In this document: positions 55,101 through 63,165 of the stretch, one piece after another
How the letters are laid out: each line of letters starts with the position of its first letter
Position numbering within the stretch: position 1 is the first letter of the stretch
Assembly: GCA_965140775.1 (NCBI GenBank)
Contig: OZ223471.1
Coordinates: 682,001-746,000 of the forward strand
Length of the DNA: 64,000 nt
Direction of reading: 5' to 3'
From: UBA6244 sp965140775
GTDB lineage: Bacteria > Bacteroidota > Bacteroidia > Bacteroidales > F082
Translations under genes and position numbers: made by a program
The notes under the pieces: generated by a model
Told to the model about the DNA's origin: nothing
Seen by the model: the letters and a program-made list of their open reading frames with translations, nothing else
Database searches by the model: none

Positions 55101-55816
55101 ATGCCATAACGCAACCAACCTCCGGGTTTGGGAGCAGCTTCAAATATATCGCATTGATGACCTTTTTGTTGCAGGAAATAGGCTGCCGATAATCCTCCGG
55201 GACCGGCACCGATAATGGCAATTTTTTTACCTGTAGAAGGAGCCACTTCGGGTTTGAAGTGGTTTCCGCTATCCAAATCCCAGTCGCTGGCAAAGCGTTT
55301 CATGTAGTCGATGCCCACGGGAGCGCCTTCATCCATGAGGTTGCGTCGGCAAGCGGCTTCGCAGGGGCGCACACACACCCGACCACAAATGGCCGGCAAA
55401 GGGTTAACCTCCTTAATCAGGGCCACGGCTTCGTGGTACATACCCTTATCAATCAACGAGATATAGCCTTGCACATCCACGTTGGCCGGACATGTTTGGA
55501 TACATGGTGCCTGGCAATCGGCATAGTGATTACTCATGATCAGGTCGAGGGCCGACTTACGTGATTTGTGCACCTTTTCGCTGTCGGTAATCACCTTCAT
55601 GTCGGGGGTAATACGTGTGGAGCAACTGGGTTGCAGTCCGCGCATGCCTTCCACCTCCACCACACACACAAAACACGATGAATAGGGGTCGAGACGTGGG
55701 TCGTTGCAAAGGGTGGGAATTTCAATATGGTTTCGTCGGGCCACATCCAGGATATATTCACCTTTGGTTCCCGTTACCGTTTTTCCGTTTAGCGTGATAT
55801 TTATTTTTTCGCTCAT
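52169..55816 (-). CDS. GltD-like/NuoG-like iron-sulfur flavoprotein fusion
   Basis: A 1,215-aa multidomain redox protein. In order: [2Fe-2S] domain (about residues 4-80); GltD-type 4Fe-4S region with CxxxCxxxCP and CGRVCVRPCEAAC (about 118-160); FAD and NAD(P) sites (GAGPGGLSAAYFL, VVGGGNTAMDC, FAAGDGVTGP; about 195-520); a CLECGC cluster (about 580); two 4Fe-4S motifs (CILCSRCIRIC and CQSCGLCIDTC; about 630-690); and a molybdopterin-oxidoreductase-like C-terminal domain (about 750-1,110) without the Cys-bearing N-terminal motif, as in NuoG. It follows a NuoF/HydB-like gene by 23 nt. Substrate unknown. Confidence 0.92.
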   Translation of the reverse strand: MSEKINITLNGKTVTGTKGEYILDVARRNHIEIPTLCNDPRLDPYSSCFVCVVEVEGMRGLQPSCSTRITPDMKVITDSEKVHKSRKSALDLIMSNHYADCQAPCIQTCPANVDVQGYISLIDKGMYHEAVALIKEVNPLPAICGRVCVRPCEAACRRNLMDEGAPVGIDYMKRFASDWDLDSGNHFKPEVAPSTGKKIAIIGAGPGGLSAAYFLQQKGHQCDIFEAAPKPGGWLRYGIPEYRLPNDLLDKEIETITELGTRIFCGKKLGENVSYADLQKEYDATILTIGSQKGTLIGTPGDDAENVYSGIDFLKNMEMTGKPADFTGKKIMVVGGGNTAMDCCRTSIRCGSTDVKVVYRRTEKEMPANPIEIHESKLEGVEYLFLNNPVQVNKDAEGKLKSVTLIKMELGEPDASGRRRPVPVEGSEYELEVDYILAAIGQKTDVNFIDDINTSAQGGQLKLTRWGDVDADKHTLQTGIPSVFAAGDGVTGPATIIEAIAQAKKASLSCHQFLSGEALKPEKRPFLSKKDHFKKQVPADYVDSFVHQTREEMPTLDPDNRINFKEVELGYANESVARNEAQRCLECGCQEFYHCDLQKYSDEYGVEQEKFAGDYNEYRVDFSHPYIEIDNNKCILCSRCIRICSEIAGDNALGLVNRGFKTYVAPSLGDKLTDTNCQSCGLCIDTCPTGAISENFLFKPGPVVENPLEAIDNYGSEGVAMHLMSYKNNFVMRVEGRQGLVNQKGSIGRRAKFGYRYLNDSSRIKTPLLKKGSQWEAITFEEAYRLIAEKVKSAKPEESAVFAGARLTNEEIYLIQKWARQGIKTPNIANFHYMGRGKGYAINSLKNVPFDQLEEASKIYLFGAELQEDHDYVGFLVNQARAKKGIEVEQLSTNEFPSSMHKIDTFLPIKDYYAFVMAANRYLITNGLQNQLFIDDNTTGFDAYAEAVSGYSMEALCEQAGVSEDHIAQWAHAFNLELNAVLIFSEKYISVNTSRELYNLAMITGKLGKTASGLMPLKEKNNAQGLFDMGAFGCIETGGIEKPRGDRPKMKELFQSKAINNMLVFGEDPVGTAIDQQEIRSWFEGVPFVVVQDYFMTETAEMASLVLPASFPMESAGSFTNTQKVLQQFGQQIEPKIEQTNLHQLVALGKEFNMDGEANADSIFTEIIGHLPVTEDKPMAFLITDGDSPQRMFDHGCDYLMKRFDVEFEEAFKRY

Positions 55817-55839
55817 GATTCAACTCAATTTTTTCTTAA

Positions 55840-57615
55840 CTAATACACCCTGATGGCATCGAAATTACAACCGGCAAAACATTCACCGCAGCGGATACAC
55901 GAATCCTGGTTGATGAAGTGAACCTCCTTGCGGGAACCATCGATACAACTTACCGGACATTTTACGGCACAAACCGTACATCCGGTACACAAGTCGGGAA
56001 TTACTTCGTAAGTAAGCAGTGCTTTACAATTTTTGGCCGGACATCTTTTATCGTTGATGTGTGCTTCATATTCATCACGAAAATATTTGATGGTGGTAAG
56101 CACCGGATTGGGAGCCGTTTGTCCAAGTCCACACAGCGAACCATCTTTAATTTGTTGAGAAAGTTCTTCAAGCAGTTCGATATCGCCTTCCTTACCTTGT
56201 CCTTCGGTAATGCGGGTGAGAATTTCGAGCATGCGTTTGGTTCCAATGCGGCAGAAGGTACATTTTCCACAGGATTCTTCCTGAGTAAAATTCAGGAAAA
56301 AGCGTGCCATATCCACCATACAAGTGGTTTCGTCCATCACCACCATACCGCCCGATCCCATGATGGCACCCGTGGCATTCACCGAATCGTAATCCACTTT
56401 GGTGTCGATGAGTGATTCGGGAATACAACCTCCCGAAGGGCCACCCAACTGTACGGCTTTAAATTTTTTATCTTCCTGAATACCTCCGCCCAGGTCGTAG
56501 ATAATCTCGCGAATGGTTACGCCCATGGGCACTTCCACGAGTCCACCATGTTTGATTTTTCCCGTAAGGGCAAAAACTTTGGTTCCTTTGCTTTTTTCGG
56601 TTCCGTATTTATTGTAGGCATCGGCACCATTAAGCAAGATGTAAGGGATATTGGCAAAGGTTTCCACGTTGTTGATGTTGGTGGGCTTGTTCCACAATCC
56701 GCGTTCGGCGGGGAAAGGAGGACGTTTGCGGGGCATACCACGTTCGCCTTCCACCGAGGCAATAAGGGCCGTTTCTTCACCACAAACAAAAGCCCCGGCA
56801 CCTTCTTTTACATAGATGTCGAGATCGAACCCTTTGATACCCAGAATATTTTTGCCCAGATACCCTTTTTCGCGGGCCTGCTGCAAGGCGATGTTGAGGC
56901 GTTTGATGGCCAGGGGATATTCGGCACGGCAGTAAATGACGCCTCCGGTGGCTTTCATAGCATAAGCACCGATAATCATTCCTTCGATGACGGCATGTGG
57001 GTCGCCTTCGAGGAGTGAACGGTCCATGAATGCACCCGGGTCGCCTTCGTCGGCATTGCAGATGATGTATTTTTCGTCGCTTTGGCTGTTGTTGGCAAAC
57101 TTCCATTTGAGTCCGGTGGGAAAACCTCCGCCGCCACGTCCGCGAATGCCTGAATCGAGCACCGTTTTGATGACCTCGTCCTGACTTATATTTTCGGTGG
57201 CAATTTTACGGATGGCTTGATAGGCTTTGCGTGCTTCGGCTTCTTCGATGGATTCGGGATCCATGTATCCGCAATTGCGCAAGGCTATTTTCACCTGTCC
57301 GGCAAAATATTTTTCTTCATGGCCGTGCATCACGTCCGACTCCATCACATAATCTTCGATTACCTGACCGTTTTTGATGTGTTTTTCGATGAGTTCTTCC
57401 ATTTTTTTCTCATCGATATCACCATAAATGTAGTGACCTTTTTCGTCCACCACTTCCACGAGCGGCTCCCTGTAGCACATGCCTATACAACTGGTTTGCT
57501 TTAGCTCGGCGTTCAGGTTTTCTGTTTGGAGGAGCGATTGGGCTTTGGCATACACCTTACCTGCACCGGCGGCGATACCACAACTTCCCAATCCCACTAT
57601 AATCTGTTTTTTCAT
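55840..57615 (-). CDS. NuoF/HydB-like flavin-iron-sulfur oxidoreductase subunit
   Basis: A 591-aa subunit. An N-terminal thioredoxin-like [2Fe-2S] domain (about residues 1-90), the FMN/NADH domain with GRGGGGFPTGLKW and GAGAFVCGEETALI, an SLBB-like segment, the NuoF 4Fe-4S site ESCGKCTFCRIGT, then two ferredoxin motifs (CTGCTVCAVKC and CIRCGECFAGC) at the C-terminus. This is the HydB/HndC layout rather than plain complex I NuoF. With the NuoE-like gene upstream (56 nt) it forms an NADH-oxidising or NAD-reducing core, likely joined to the GltD/NuoG fusion. No hydrogenase catalytic subunit is encoded nearby. Confidence 0.95.
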   Translation of the reverse strand: MKKQIIVGLGSCGIAAGAGKVYAKAQSLLQTENLNAELKQTSCIGMCYREPLVEVVDEKGHYIYGDIDEKKMEELIEKHIKNGQVIEDYVMESDVMHGHEEKYFAGQVKIALRNCGYMDPESIEEAEARKAYQAIRKIATENISQDEVIKTVLDSGIRGRGGGGFPTGLKWKFANNSQSDEKYIICNADEGDPGAFMDRSLLEGDPHAVIEGMIIGAYAMKATGGVIYCRAEYPLAIKRLNIALQQAREKGYLGKNILGIKGFDLDIYVKEGAGAFVCGEETALIASVEGERGMPRKRPPFPAERGLWNKPTNINNVETFANIPYILLNGADAYNKYGTEKSKGTKVFALTGKIKHGGLVEVPMGVTIREIIYDLGGGIQEDKKFKAVQLGGPSGGCIPESLIDTKVDYDSVNATGAIMGSGGMVVMDETTCMVDMARFFLNFTQEESCGKCTFCRIGTKRMLEILTRITEGQGKEGDIELLEELSQQIKDGSLCGLGQTAPNPVLTTIKYFRDEYEAHINDKRCPAKNCKALLTYEVIPDLCTGCTVCAVKCPVSCIDGSRKEVHFINQDSCIRCGECFAGCNFDAIRVY

Positions 57616-57671
57616 CTGATACTATTTAACATGATCTTCTGATTTGCTATCCTCATTTTGGGTGTTTCCCG

Positions 57672-58190
57672 TTACATGGTTTCCTTGCGACGAATGTCCT
57701 TTATTACCCGGGCGGCTTTTTTGCCGTTCAGGCTACCGAAAGTTTCGTCGCCAATCATCATCACCGGAGCGAGTGAGCAGCAACCCAGACAGGCCACCGA
57801 TTCCAGGGTAAATAGGTTGTCTTCGGTGGTATGGCCATCTTTCACACCCAATTCCTTTTCGAGTGCTTCGGTAATTTTGGTGGCACTCTGCACATGACAG
57901 GCTGTTCCGTGACACACCTTAATGATGTGTTTTCCCACCGGATTCAACCTGAACTGAGCATAAAAAGTAGCCACGCCATACATGTCGTTCAGCTTTAGTC
58001 CCATCTCCTCGTTAAGTTTGATAAATGCCTCACGCGGAACGTATCCGAATATGGTTTGAACTCCTTGTAATACGGGGATCAGATTACCTTTTTTACCTCG
58101 GTATTTTTCGATGAGGGGATTTATGAGAGAAAGGTTAACTTCAGGTGTTTCAGTTGTTTGCAAACTGACTTTTTTCCTGGCAATTCTCAT
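57672..58190 (-). CDS. NuoE-like [2Fe-2S] subunit
   Basis: A 172-aa thioredoxin-fold subunit with four cluster ligands in CHGTAC and CLGCC, and the family stretches GNLIPVLQGVQTIFGYVP and MYGVATFYAQFRLNP. It is the first gene of the operon NuoE - NuoF/HydB - GltD/NuoG fusion - DHOD-like. In HydABC-type bifurcating enzymes the HydC subunit has this form. A -7 box (58260-58267 on the minus strand, TAAATTTG) lies upstream. Confidence 0.95.
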   Translation of the reverse strand: MRIARKKVSLQTTETPEVNLSLINPLIEKYRGKKGNLIPVLQGVQTIFGYVPREAFIKLNEEMGLKLNDMYGVATFYAQFRLNPVGKHIIKVCHGTACHVQSATKITEALEKELGVKDGHTTEDNLFTLESVACLGCCSLAPVMMIGDETFGSLNGKKAARVIKDIRRKETM

Positions 58191-58259
58191 AGGTTTGCGA
58201 ATTTTAATTTAAGAAGTGGGAAAATTACGAAATGTAGTACAACTAACGTGGGAGGGCAA

Positions 58260-58267
58260 CAAATTTA
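58260..58267 (-). promoter_or_regulatory. -7 box for the NuoE-NuoF-fusion operon
   Basis: On the minus strand reads TAAATTTG, 69 nt before the start codon at 58190. No -33 partner at normal spacing. Confidence 0.4.
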
Positions 58268-58470
58268 TACTAAGTCTGAATAATGATTGGGGGCGCAACT
58301 TCCCGTTATTGGTATGAAAGGGTGATTGAAAAAAAAATTAGTGTCACGTGAAATGGCATTCTGGATATTTCGCGGAGTGGATAGCAACGTTTATCATGCA
58401 TTTGTAAAGAAAAACATTGTTGTCAGGTAAAATTAAACAGAAAACCCTACAATGCTTGATATATATTGCG

Positions 58471-58603
58471 TCCGCCCATGGCGGACTTCACTACAGCGGG
58501 GGTTGTTTCATATTCTACCCATATTTAGCCCCTGACGGGGCTGTCCCGCAGGGACAAGATGTTGGTAGAATGCAAATTAAGGTCTCCAAAAAGACCCGTA
58601 GGG
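58471..58603. repeat. Cluster of at least four short palindromes
   Basis: GTCCGCC CAT GGCGGAC (58471-58487, perfect); AGCCCC TGAC GGGGCT (58527-58542) preceded by CTACCCATATTT; GTCCC GCA GGGAC (58543-58555); GGTCT..AGACC (58581-58596) running into CCCGTAGGG (58595-58603). CTACCCATATTT plus a following GC-hairpin with loop TAAC/TGAC also occurs at 46124-46151. No open reading frame explains them. Confidence 0.8.
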
Positions 58604-58675
58604 ACGATATATTTTTTATCGGACATCTTTGAAAGAAAAATACAAACTCAACACCAACAACGAAATCCGGGAAAA

Positions 58676-61600
58676 CTAATCTTTGCTAATGAGGTAAATT
58701 CTTTTGCGTCCGTCCATTTTTACTTTTACCGGAGATTCGAAACGCACATGGTTAAAAAACTCGCCTTTGGACACCAAAGGTTGATGCCGGAGCATATCGT
58801 ATTGGATAAAACTGTTGGAAAGCTCAGGCTGAACGCTGAAATAGCCCACATTCATGCTGGTTACATTGTGAAAAAAGTGCGAGCCGGAGGAGGCGTCGAG
58901 CGGAAAGTCGTCGAAACTGGTTTCCACAATCACCCTGGCATTGGATATCATGTGCCATTTCACCGGAATGCCAATCCAGCGATCGCGCGTTCCCCAACGT
59001 CCGGGACCAATGAGGATGTATTTGCGTTTTTGGGCAATCATTTCATCGTTCATGCGCTCAATTTCCAAGGCCATCTCCTGTGTTTTGGCTTTGTTGAAGC
59101 GATCGACATCAGCATAGATCACATCAGTAATATCGTCCACTGTACCATTGCCCATTCCCTGTTCCGAATACAACAAGATGGAATCAGGGTCTTCGTCATC
59201 CATATCGATATGACATTCCATACTGCTGGATATCAGCGGTTTTATCTGCAATATATAAAAAGATGCCCTACCGTTTTTATCCTTTTTCAAATCGACGGCA
59301 AACTCAATTTCCACGGCAGTGCCCATGGCATCTTTGCCGAGAGCCAGCACCACCTCGATGGTTTTTGCCAAAGGGATGTAGTTGTATTTTAATATGTTGG
59401 CAAAATTAATAATGCGTGGTCCCGATTTGGAAATGCCGGGATACATGGTATCGCTGTCGGGGTTATACACCGAAGCGCTGTGGGTGAGTGTTCCGTGTTG
59501 TTCGGCTACATCGATGTCGAGTTCGGCGAGTCCGGCCATTTCGCCTTCCAGCAGGTCGGGATTTTTTTTCTGCAAATCCACGGCATAAAAACTCACCTGC
59601 GAATTGCGGAATTGGTCTTTGGTGGAGTTGATTTCGGTTCCCGGATACTGCGGGGAGAACCGATAGGCCTTGTTGCCATCTACCACATAACGTCCCAAAC
59701 CTACGGCTGCCACCGCGAAACCTTCGTCGGGTTTCATGTGGGCAAAGGGATAAAAATTGTAGGATTGGGCTACCCCACTGAGATGGGGATAAAAATATTG
59801 TTCAAAATGATTGCCCACCACTTCCTGAATTACCACCGCCATTTTTTCTTCCTCAATTTTGTAATCGATGGCCTTTACATAGCCCCGGGCGTTGTTGCTA
59901 TAAACGGAGGCATACACCAGCTTGATGGCGTCGGCCACCTGCTTGAGTCGCACGTCGATATTGGGATGGTTGTTGGGAAGCAAATAGGTTTCAAAAACTC
60001 CGGCAAAGGGTTGTGTGAGCGAATCTTCGAACAATCCGGACGAACGCACGGCGATGGGTTTTGAAATTTGGGTGAGGATGGCTTTCAGTTTTTGCAAGAG
60101 AGATTCCGACAATTCTCCCATGACAAATTCGCGGCGAAGCAAGGCAAAATCTTCCTGGGCCAACACCTCCGCTTCCAGATGGTTGTTTTTGATAAAAAGT
60201 TCAAATTCACGGGTTCCAACCACAAAAGTTTTGGGTGTACGCACCCGAATATCAGGCACAAAGCGGTTAAAATCGTATTTGTGGATGAGGGCATCGATAA
60301 AGGCCAAGCCACGCCCCTTTCCGCCTAGAGAACCTTCTGCCAATGTATAAACATTTTCTTCGGTTACCTCCATGCCCGGTTCGTAAGGGATGACGTTTCC
60401 GGCAGACTGCTCGTTGCGGTATTCCTTGAGCATTTGCAAGAGGTCGTGCCTGAGCTCGGCGGCATTTTTAAAGTCGGCCACCTTTTTCAGGTTGATCACA
60501 CTGGCTGCCCTGATTTCGCCCCGGGCCATGATCCACATGGAAAAATGGTCGCGACTGGCGTGATAGATCAGCGATTCGTCGGGAATTTTTTTGAGGTATT
60601 TTTCAAACTCGCGCATGTTGGAGGCACGGGCAATAACCCGATCGTTGGCATCTTTAAATTCAAAATCACCAAAACCGAGATAGTAGGTGATAAAACGTTC
60701 GAAATCCTGATAAAGGGTATCCGACTGCTTGTGTACAAAAAGTGAATTGTGTTGTTTGGCCACCTGCTCATACGATGGATCGGACGACTGCAAAATGGCC
60801 GGGAGGTTGCGGAGTTTGGTCCGGGTATAATCCAACAGTTTAATGCCTGCATTTTCATCAAATTGCCCTTCTTTTTCAAATTTTACGTCCGTAATCAAAC
60901 ACAACATAAAATCCTGATACTGATCGATAATTTGCAATGCCTCTTCGTAGTTGGAAGCCAATAGAATTTTTGGTCTGGCCCTCATTCTCAACACCTTGTA
61001 CAGCTCATCCGTACTTACATCATCAATAATGCGTTTGGTTTGCTCCATGAGTACGCGGTACAAAAAACTGAGGTAGCGCGAGTAATATTCGGGCGAATCT
61101 TCCACCAACAATATCACCCTGACCTGCCCCAGCTGGGTGTCGTTTTCCACATTCATTTTATCTTCCAACATTTTGATCATGGCAAAGAAAATGTTGGCAT
61201 CGCCATTCCATGTGAACAAACGCTCCACAAATGGCATGTTGGGCAACATTTTGCTGTAAAAAGCCACATCGGAACTATTGTTGAGCAACAGAAAAATGGG
61301 GATAAACGGATAAGCTTTTTTGATTTTCTCACTAACCGACAGGGGTAGGTTTTTGTCGGCTCCCACCATGTAGATAATCAGGTCGAAATGTTTAAATTTT
61401 AGCAAATTGAGTGCCTGATCGAGGGAAGTGGCACCGGTAATGCGCGGAAAAGAAGTAAGATTCAAATGCCCGTATTGCCCCAGCATATGCTCGCTAAAAC
61501 GGCCTTCACGTTCGATGGCATAAGCATCGTACAAGCTCGAAATCAACAAAATTTCGCCCACCTTAAAAGGCATCAAATCGTGGTAAATATCACGGTTGTA

Positions 61601-62077
61601 GGTGTTGGCATTTAAAAATTGTTGAAGAAAACTATTGGTTAATTTACCGATGGTTTCAAGTTTGATTTTGTGGTTGTTTTTTGGTGGCACTTTGTTTTTG
61701 CTTTCGGTGGAATTTAGAAATTGCAGGATGTTTCGTAAGAGGCTGTCGAGCAAAAAATTTTGTTCCAGTGGCATCAGTTCTTTTCCGTTTTCTTTGCCGG
61801 TTCCGGTGCAGAGTTGTATGTACCCTTGATTTCCGGCATGCGTTGTAAAGTGATGTTGTTGGCAAATTACCTCGTTTTCGAAAGAAGGCGAGTTATACTC
61901 CTGATCTTCGTACACCAATTTCAGATGAATGGGCACCTCCAGCACATGGCCAAAGGGAATGGTGGTAACTATTTCGTGAAAGGTGAGCCCTATGGACTTT
62001 TTTTGCCGGAGTATCCGATCGACTTTATTGATAATTTCAAGCAGGTTGATATACCGAAAGTTCTGACTTTTTGACAT
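58676..62077 (-). CDS. Receiver-like/PPDK-type ATP-grasp fusion protein, copy 2
   Basis: A 1,133-aa paralogue of the gene at 42820, colinear over about 950 residues, with an extra N-terminal domain of about 110 residues (EIINKVDRILRQKKSIGLTFHEIVTTIPFG, cut here) that resembles GAF-like sensor domains seen on PPDK-type and kinase proteins. Receiver 1 is degenerate (LIIYMV at the Asp site); receiver 2 keeps LVEDS and LITDV. The ATP-grasp part has GGKGRGLAFIDALI, PIAVRSSGLFEDSLTQPFAG and YILQIKPL; the C-terminal part has GPGRWGTRDRWIGIPV and GSHFFHNVTS. Promoter TTTG-N17-TACATTTG is directly upstream. Confidence 0.9.
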   Translation of the reverse strand: MSKSQNFRYINLLEIINKVDRILRQKKSIGLTFHEIVTTIPFGHVLEVPIHLKLVYEDQEYNSPSFENEVICQQHHFTTHAGNQGYIQLCTGTGKENGKELMPLEQNFLLDSLLRNILQFLNSTESKNKVPPKNNHKIKLETIGKLTNSFLQQFLNANTYNRDIYHDLMPFKVGEILLISSLYDAYAIEREGRFSEHMLGQYGHLNLTSFPRITGATSLDQALNLLKFKHFDLIIYMVGADKNLPLSVSEKIKKAYPFIPIFLLLNNSSDVAFYSKMLPNMPFVERLFTWNGDANIFFAMIKMLEDKMNVENDTQLGQVRVILLVEDSPEYYSRYLSFLYRVLMEQTKRIIDDVSTDELYKVLRMRARPKILLASNYEEALQIIDQYQDFMLCLITDVKFEKEGQFDENAGIKLLDYTRTKLRNLPAILQSSDPSYEQVAKQHNSLFVHKQSDTLYQDFERFITYYLGFGDFEFKDANDRVIARASNMREFEKYLKKIPDESLIYHASRDHFSMWIMARGEIRAASVINLKKVADFKNAAELRHDLLQMLKEYRNEQSAGNVIPYEPGMEVTEENVYTLAEGSLGGKGRGLAFIDALIHKYDFNRFVPDIRVRTPKTFVVGTREFELFIKNNHLEAEVLAQEDFALLRREFVMGELSESLLQKLKAILTQISKPIAVRSSGLFEDSLTQPFAGVFETYLLPNNHPNIDVRLKQVADAIKLVYASVYSNNARGYVKAIDYKIEEEKMAVVIQEVVGNHFEQYFYPHLSGVAQSYNFYPFAHMKPDEGFAVAAVGLGRYVVDGNKAYRFSPQYPGTEINSTKDQFRNSQVSFYAVDLQKKNPDLLEGEMAGLAELDIDVAEQHGTLTHSASVYNPDSDTMYPGISKSGPRIINFANILKYNYIPLAKTIEVVLALGKDAMGTAVEIEFAVDLKKDKNGRASFYILQIKPLISSSMECHIDMDDEDPDSILLYSEQGMGNGTVDDITDVIYADVDRFNKAKTQEMALEIERMNDEMIAQKRKYILIGPGRWGTRDRWIGIPVKWHMISNARVIVETSFDDFPLDASSGSHFFHNVTSMNVGYFSVQPELSNSFIQYDMLRHQPLVSKGEFFNHVRFESPVKVKMDGRKRIYLISKD

Positions 62078-62098
62078 CTACATCTGGATTAATTCCCA

Positions 62099-62127
62099 CA
62101 AATGTAAGGTGTTTTCATGAATTCAAA
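62099..62127 (-). promoter_or_regulatory. Promoter of the second receiver/ATP-grasp gene
   Basis: On the minus strand TTTG (62127-62124), 17-nt spacer, TACATTTG (62106-62099), 21 nt before the start codon. Confidence 0.7.
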
Positions 62128-62229
62128 AATGGCCGGCCACATATTGTCATCATTTTTTTGGGGAAACCCCACCCCAATGGATATACTAAATTGTGTATTT
62201 TTATGCCTTATTGCCGTGAATCCCGGGTC

Positions 62230-63165
62230 ATGAAAAAACGTTATGCCATTTTTGTTTTCCTGTTGTGGGGCTTGGTTTCCGAAGGACAGGACACCCTGCG
62301 CTATCATGCTTTTGGCCTGCGTCACGACAACGACATTAATTTTTTTACCGATTGTTATTTTACTTCCGGAGTGGAACTTAAATGGTATTGGCCGCAGTTG
62401 ATTAAGTCGCCACTGAAATATATAATGCTGCCCACTGCCAAAGATGCCGTCACCGTTTATGGCATCACCCTCACACATCACATGTACACCCCCAAACAAA
62501 TTTTCACACCCAATCTGGTTCCGTTCGATCACCCTTACGCTGCCTATATACTTGCGGGACAAATTCAGGAATCGTATCAACCGGATAAAAAACTCAAGAC
62601 CACCTCCTGGTTTCAAATGGGGGTGATAGGTCCGGCGGCAGGTGGAGAAGCCATTCAAACCACCCTTCATCGCAACATTTCCATTGCCGACCCCGCCGAA
62701 GGATGGGACAACCAAATACAAAACGATATCTGTGTGCAATACACTGCCGGAATTGAGCATGCCTTATGGATGCTGCGACATCTGGAATTGATTTCTAAAA
62801 TACAATTTGATTTGGGGATTCCACGAACAGAGGCCATTGTGGGCATCATGATCCGGGCCGGTGAGATGATGCCCTATTTTCGCGGACCGGAAACACTGGG
62901 GCTAAAGCATTGGCAGTTTTTTGGTTTCACCGAACTAAATTTGAACCTGGTGAACTACAATGCCGTGTTGCAAGGGGGATTATTCAATCACCATAATGTA
63001 CACGTACTTTACAATGTGAATAGGTATTTTTGGCATTTCAGGTATGGAGCCACGGTGGTTCACAAAAAATTCAGCATTCGCTATGGAGTGGATGTTAACT
63101 CACCCACCTTTGCCACCGGCAGATGGCATCATTGGTCGGAACTGACCTTGGTACTGGCTTACTAA
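62230..63165 (+). CDS. LpxR-like lipid A 3'-O-deacylase
   Basis: A 311-aa outer-membrane barrel started at 62230 (MKKRYAIFVFLLWGLVSEGQ), which gives a signal peptide. The family pattern HDNDINFFTDCYFTSGVELKW, cut here, ITLTHHMYTP and DHPYAAYI matches LpxR/DUF2219, which removes the 3'-acyloxyacyl chain from lipid A, with an Asn/Asp and His site and calcium. The catalytic residues are only inferred from alignment by eye. Single gene divergent from the receiver/ATP-grasp gene. Confidence 0.88.
   Translation: MKKRYAIFVFLLWGLVSEGQDTLRYHAFGLRHDNDINFFTDCYFTSGVELKWYWPQLIKSPLKYIMLPTAKDAVTVYGITLTHHMYTPKQIFTPNLVPFDHPYAAYILAGQIQESYQPDKKLKTTSWFQMGVIGPAAGGEAIQTTLHRNISIADPAEGWDNQIQNDICVQYTAGIEHALWMLRHLELISKIQFDLGIPRTEAIVGIMIRAGEMMPYFRGPETLGLKHWQFFGFTELNLNLVNYNAVLQGGLFNHHNVHVLYNVNRYFWHFRYGATVVHKKFSIRYGVDVNSPTFATGRWHHWSELTLVLAY

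Larger units (their letters stand above)
58191..58675. other. Intergenic region rich in short palindromes
   Basis: 485 bp between the NuoE-like gene (start) and the second receiver/ATP-grasp gene (end), both on the minus strand. No gene or tRNA seen. It holds the hairpins listed at 58471-58603. Confidence 0.7.
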
